NCBI GenBank assembly: GCA_021442845.1
Contig: JABUSD010000099.1
Coordinates: 1-7,757 of the forward strand
Source of the DNA: Holdemanella sp.
Lineage (GTDB): Bacteria; Bacillota_I; Bacilli_A; Erysipelotrichales; Erysipelotrichaceae
Length of the DNA stretch: 7,757 nucleotides
Reading direction: 5' to 3'
Under the pieces are notes generated by a model, which ran no database searches, had not been told where the DNA came from, and was given only the letters and a program-made list of their open reading frames with translations. Each line of letters begins with the position of its first letter. Within the stretch, counting starts at the first letter, position 1. The translations under genes and the position numbers were made by a program. Shown here piece by piece: positions 4,608 through 7,757 of the stretch.

Positions 4608-5021
4608 ATGCCAACAATCAATCAGTTGATTCGTAAAGGTCGTAAGGCTGGCCAAGTTGTTTCAAAGTCTCCAGCTTTGAATCGTGGTTACAACTCATTA
4701 AAGTCTAAGCCAACTAACTTATCAAGCCCACAGAAACGTGGAGTTTGTACTCGTGTTGGTACAATGACACCAAAGAAACCAAACTCTGCGTTACGTAAAT
4801 ATGCGCGTGTTCGTTTAAGTAATGGAATGGAAGTTACAGCTTATATTCCAGGAATCGGACACAACTTACAGGAACACTCAGTTGTTTTGATTCGTGGTGG
4901 ACGTGTTAAGGACTTACCAGGGGTTCGTTACCACATTATCCGTGGAACTTTAGACTGCGCTGGTGTTAATGACCGTAGACAATCTCGTTCTTTATATGGA
5001 ACAAAGAAACCAAAGAAGTAA
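4608..5021 (+). CDS. rpsL: 30S ribosomal protein S12
   Basis: S12 sits at the decoding centre and sets accuracy of tRNA selection; it is the classic streptomycin target. The 137-residue length is standard. [11 protein letters not shown] (54-64) holds K56, equivalent to E. coli K42/43, and [13 protein letters not shown] (97-109) holds K101, equivalent to K87/88. Both are the sensitive wild-type residues. D102 is the aspartate that is methylthiolated in many bacteria. An in-frame TTG at 4590 would lengthen the protein by six residues, but the AAGGAGG site (4596-4602) fixes the start at 4608 with 5-base spacing. It is the first gene of the str operon here, with its own promoter and leader, and rpsG follows after 25 bases. 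Confidence 0.97.
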   Translation: MPTINQLIRKGRKAGQVVSKSPALNRGYNSLKSKPTNLSSPQKRGVCTRVGTMTPKKPNSALRKYARVRLSNGMEVTAYIPGIGHNLQEHSVVLIRGGRVKDLPGVRYHIIRGTLDCAGVNDRRQSRSLYGTKKPKK

Positions 5022-5046
5022 ATCAATCGTGAAAGGAGGAATTTAG

Positions 5047-5517
5047 ATGCCTAGAAAAGGACACATTGCCAAACGTGATGTTTTAGTCGACCCTATTTAC
5101 AACTCTAAGTTGGTTACTCGTTTAATCAACAAAATCATGATTGATGGAAAAAAAGGGGTTGCACAATCAATTTTGTACAACGCGTTTGAAATTGTAGAAA
5201 AGAAGACAGGAAAGGCTCCAATGGAGGTTTTTGAACAAGCATTAGAAAATGTTATGCCTCAGTTGGAATTAAAAGTAAGACGTGTAGGAGGAGCTAACTA
5301 CCAGGTTCCAGTAGAAGTTTCTGAAGAAAGACGTTTAACTTTAGGATTACGTTGGATTGTTAACTACTCTCGTTTACGTAATGAAAAGACAATGGAACAA
5401 CGTTTAGCTGCTGAAATCATTGACGCATCTAACGGTACAGGTGCATCTGTTAAGAAGAAAGATGACACTCACAGAATGGCTGAAGCAAATAAAGCATTTG
5501 CTCACTACCGCTGGTAA
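5047..5517 (+). CDS. rpsG: 30S ribosomal protein S7
   Basis: S7 starts assembly of the 30S head by binding the 3' major domain of 16S rRNA, and contacts mRNA and tRNA at the E site. It has exactly the common 156 residues. The N-terminal [20 protein letters not shown] (1-20) and the extended beta-hairpin [14 protein letters not shown] (78-91), which reaches the E site, are both clear. The C-terminal [16 protein letters not shown] (141-156) is typical. AAAGGAGG (5032-5039) gives 7-base spacing. In E. coli S7 is the translational repressor of the str operon, acting between rpsL and rpsG. That gap is only 25 bases here and shows no obvious hairpin, so the E. coli mode is not supported. Confidence 0.97.
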   Translation: MPRKGHIAKRDVLVDPIYNSKLVTRLINKIMIDGKKGVAQSILYNAFEIVEKKTGKAPMEVFEQALENVMPQLELKVRRVGGANYQVPVEVSEERRLTLGLRWIVNYSRLRNEKTMEQRLAAEIIDASNGTGASVKKKDDTHRMAEANKAFAHYRW

Positions 5518-5534
5518 GAAAGGAGATCAGTACT

Positions 5535-7628
5535 ATGTCAAGAGCGTATAGCTTAGCAAACACTCGTAATATCGGTATCATGGCTCACATCGATGCTGGT
5601 AAGACAACAACTACTGAACGTATCCTTTATTACTCAGGTGTAAACCACAGAATTGGGGAAACTCATGACGGTGCTAGTACAATGGACTGGATGGCACAGG
5701 AACAGGAACGTGGTATCACAATCACTTCTGCTGCCACAACTTGTCACTGGAAGAAATTAGACGGAACTGGTGAAGAATGTCGTTTAAACATCATCGATAC
5801 ACCAGGTCACGTAGACTTCACAGTAGAAGTTGAACGTTCATTACGTGTATTAGACGGTGCTGTTACAGTACTTGATGCTAAAGCAGGTGTAGAACCTCAG
5901 ACTGAAACAGTTTGGCGTCAGGCTACTACATATGGAGTACCTCGTATTGTATTCGTTAACAAGATGGATGCTACAGGTGCTGACTTCATTATGTCATGCA
6001 ACACAATTGTTGATCGTTTAGGAGCAAAATCTTGCCCTATCCAATTACCAATTGGTGCAGAAAATGAATTTGAAGCAATTATTGATATCATCGAACGTAA
6101 GGCTTATACCTTCAGCGGTGATTATGGAAAAATCATCACAGAAAGAGATATTCCAGAAGACATGGTTGATCTAATGGAAGAATATCGTATGAAGTTATTA
6201 GAATACTTAGCGGATTACGATGAAGATTTCATGATGATGGTATTAGAAGGTGAAGAACCAGAAATTAGCGAAATCAAACGTGTATTACGTATCGCTGTAT
6301 GTAATGGTGACTTCTTCCCAGTATTATGTGGATCTGCATACAAGAATAAAGGTGTTCAGTTCGTATTGGATGCTGTAGTAGAATATTTACCAAGCCCATT
6401 AGATGTACCAGCTATTAAAGGTGTTACATTAGATGGTGATGACATTGTAAGAGAATCAAGTGATGAAGAACCATTCTCTGCATTGGCATTTAAGATTGCT
6501 ACAGACCCATTCGTTGGAAAATTATCATTCTTCCGTGTGTACTCAGGTACAGCAACATCAGGAAGTTATGTATTAAACGCAACAAAGAATAAGAGAGAAC
6601 GTTTTGGACGTATCGTTCAGATGCACGCGAACTCTCGTACAGAAATCGATATGGTTTACGCAGGAGATATCGCTGCTGCAGTAGGTCTAAAGATTACTAC
6701 AACTGGGGATACATTATGTGATGAAAAACATCCAGTAATTCTTGAATCAATGGAATTCCCAGAACCAGTTATTGAATTATCGCTAGAACCAAGAACAAAA
6801 GCTGACCAGGATAAGATGGGATTGGCTTTATCTAAACTAGCTGAAGAAGATCCAACTTTCAAAACGTATACTAACCAGGAAACTGGACAGACAATCATCG
6901 CTGGTGTAGGTGAATTACACTTAGACATCATCGTTGACCGTTTACGTCGTGAATTTAAAGTTGAAGCAAATATTGGACAGCCACAGGTAGCTTACCGTGA
7001 AACAATTCGTGGTACAGCTGATTGCGAAGGTAAATATGTTCGTCAGTCAGGTGGTCGTGGACAATATGGTCACGTTTGGATCAAGTTTGAACCAAATGAA
7101 GAAGGTGCTGGATTCGAATTCGTGGATGCAATCGTTGGAGGTAGCGTACCACGTGAATACATTAAGCCAACAGAAGAAGGATTAAAGGATGCCTTAGAAA
7201 AAGGTATGATCGCTGGATATCCAGTAATCGACATCAAAGCTACATTATTTGATGGATCTTACCACGATGTCGACTCATCTGAAATGGCTTATAAGATTGC
7301 TGCAAGTTTCGCATTACGTGAAGCAGGTAAGAAGTGTAAACCAGTTATCCTTGAACCAATCATGCTGGTAGAAGTTACAGCTCCAAATGAATATTTAGGA
7401 TCTGTAATGGGTGACGTTTCTTCTCGTCGTGGACAGATCACAGATCAGGAAGAACGTGGAAATGCAATTATCGTACGTGCCCACATCCCTCTATCAGAAA
7501 TGTTTGGATATGTAACAGATTTACGTAGTTTCACTCAGGGTCGTGGAAACTACTCAATGAAATTCGACCACTATTCTGAAGTACCAAAGAGTATCGCAGA
7601 AAAAATTATCAAAGAAAATGCAAAATAA
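5535..7628 (+). CDS. fusA: Elongation factor G
   Basis: EF-G is the GTPase that drives translocation and, with ribosome recycling factor, splits ribosomes. It has 697 residues, in line with the family (about 690-705). GTPase motifs are complete: G1 AHIDAGKT (17-24), G2 GITITSAAT (60-68) with T62, G3 DTPGH (88-92) with H92, G4 NKMD (142-145) and G5 GSA (266-268). Domain II starts near 300. Domain III holds GVGELHLDI (457-465). Domain IV (about 480-600) includes GGRGQYGHV (506-514) and the tip loop DGSYHDVD (573-580) with H577, which enters the decoding site. Domain V (about 605-680) follows. AGGAG is at 5521-5525, four bases after the rpsG stop. As a single canonical copy in the str operon it is expected to be the housekeeping EF-G rather than a fusidic-acid-resistance paralogue. 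Confidence 0.98.
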   Translation: MSRAYSLANTRNIGIMAHIDAGKTTTTERILYYSGVNHRIGETHDGASTMDWMAQEQERGITITSAATTCHWKKLDGTGEECRLNIIDTPGHVDFTVEVERSLRVLDGAVTVLDAKAGVEPQTETVWRQATTYGVPRIVFVNKMDATGADFIMSCNTIVDRLGAKSCPIQLPIGAENEFEAIIDIIERKAYTFSGDYGKIITERDIPEDMVDLMEEYRMKLLEYLADYDEDFMMMVLEGEEPEISEIKRVLRIAVCNGDFFPVLCGSAYKNKGVQFVLDAVVEYLPSPLDVPAIKGVTLDGDDIVRESSDEEPFSALAFKIATDPFVGKLSFFRVYSGTATSGSYVLNATKNKRERFGRIVQMHANSRTEIDMVYAGDIAAAVGLKITTTGDTLCDEKHPVILESMEFPEPVIELSLEPRTKADQDKMGLALSKLAEEDPTFKTYTNQETGQTIIAGVGELHLDIIVDRLRREFKVEANIGQPQVAYRETIRGTADCEGKYVRQSGGRGQYGHVWIKFEPNEEGAGFEFVDAIVGGSVPREYIKPTEEGLKDALEKGMIAGYPVIDIKATLFDGSYHDVDSSEMAYKIAASFALREAGKKCKPVILEPIMLVEVTAPNEYLGSVMGDVSSRRGQITDQEERGNAIIVRAHIPLSEMFGYVTDLRSFTQGRGNYSMKFDHYSEVPKSIAEKIIKENAK

Positions 7629-7637
7629 TAAATCATC

Positions 7638-7666
7638 TTGATTTTGTGAACAAGTTGAATTAGAAT
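7638..7666 (+). promoter_or_regulatory. Likely separate promoter for tuf
   Basis: TTGATT (7638-7643), a 17-base spacer and TAGAAT (7661-7666) lie in the 77-base gap between fusA and tuf, giving a start near 7673. There is no terminator in the gap. tuf would then be made both by read-through and from this promoter, which fits the known need for more EF-Tu than EF-G. Confidence 0.5.
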
Positions 7667-7705
7667 TGTTTTGTATGCATAGCTTATTTAGGAGGAAATA
7701 ACAAA

Positions 7706-7757
7706 ATGGCTAAACAAAAATTTGACAGAAGTAAAACTCACGTTAATATTGGAACTA
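7706..7757 (+). CDS. tuf: Elongation factor Tu, N-terminal fragment cut by the window edge
   Basis: The first 17 codons are present, MAKQKFDRSKTHVNIGT, the standard EF-Tu N-terminus that precedes the P-loop GHVDHGKT. AGGAGG at 7690-7695 sets the start. EF-Tu delivers aminoacyl-tRNA to the ribosome as a GTP complex. The gene continues past the right edge, and its position after fusA is the usual str order. Confidence 0.95.
   Translation, partial: MAKQKFDRSKTHVNIGT

Noticed and set aside
4445..4636. 63-codon open frame between the ABC gene and rpsL
   Set aside because: It runs through the rpsL promoter, the leader hairpins and the Shine-Dalgarno, and into rpsL in another frame, with no family resemblance.
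6997..7185. Out-of-frame plus-strand open frame inside fusA
   Set aside because: It lies wholly within EF-G domain IV coding sequence and has no start signals or domain.

Overview
The window comes from a low-GC Gram-positive bacterium. The ribosomal genes rely heavily on AGA/CGT arginine and TTA leucine codons. The ribosome-binding sites are strong AGGAGG types, and the regulatory RNAs are of Firmicute type (L10 leader, ZTP riboswitch). The L11 protein has a shortened proline loop that, from memory, also occurs in Mollicutes. Together these suggest a Firmicute close to the Mollicutes, plausibly an Erysipelotrichia gut bacterium; the class assignment is inference.

Layout. (1) Positions 25-792, minus strand: a short formate/nitrite-family channel gene with its own promoter, a ZTP (pfl-type) riboswitch in its leader and a terminator hairpin that contains its stop codon. 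(2) Positions 797-2033, plus strand: a divergent promoter, an RNA hairpin resembling the L1 binding site of 23S rRNA, then rplK-rplA. (3) Positions 2042-3186: a near-consensus promoter, an L10 leader with attenuator, rplJ-rplL and a terminator. (4) Positions 3171-4452: an HD-domain phosphohydrolase of the YfbR/HDDC2 type and an overlapping lone ABC ATPase. (5) Positions 4468-7757: a promoter, a structured leader, rpsL-rpsG-fusA and the first 17 codons of tuf, which has a likely promoter of its own.

The core is the L11/L10 and str ribosomal regions. It supplies the GTPase-associated stalk (L11, L10, L12), L1, two 30S proteins (S12, S7) and the elongation factors that act on the stalk (EF-G, EF-Tu). 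Two usual neighbours are missing: secE-nusG before rplK, and rpoB-rpoC between rplL and rpsL, where the HD and ABC genes now sit. Every ribosomal unit has its own promoter, and most have a structured leader, which fits autonomous regulation after rearrangement.

The most interesting item is the ZTP riboswitch in front of a formate-type channel. ZTP/ZMP signals shortage of 10-formyl-tetrahydrofolate, so this arrangement suggests that formate uptake is turned on when one-carbon units run low. I see no mobile element, CRISPR array, tRNA or rRNA gene, and no clearly unknown multi-gene system. No gene-free stretch exceeds 300 bases; the longest, 652-917, is filled by the divergent regulatory elements.
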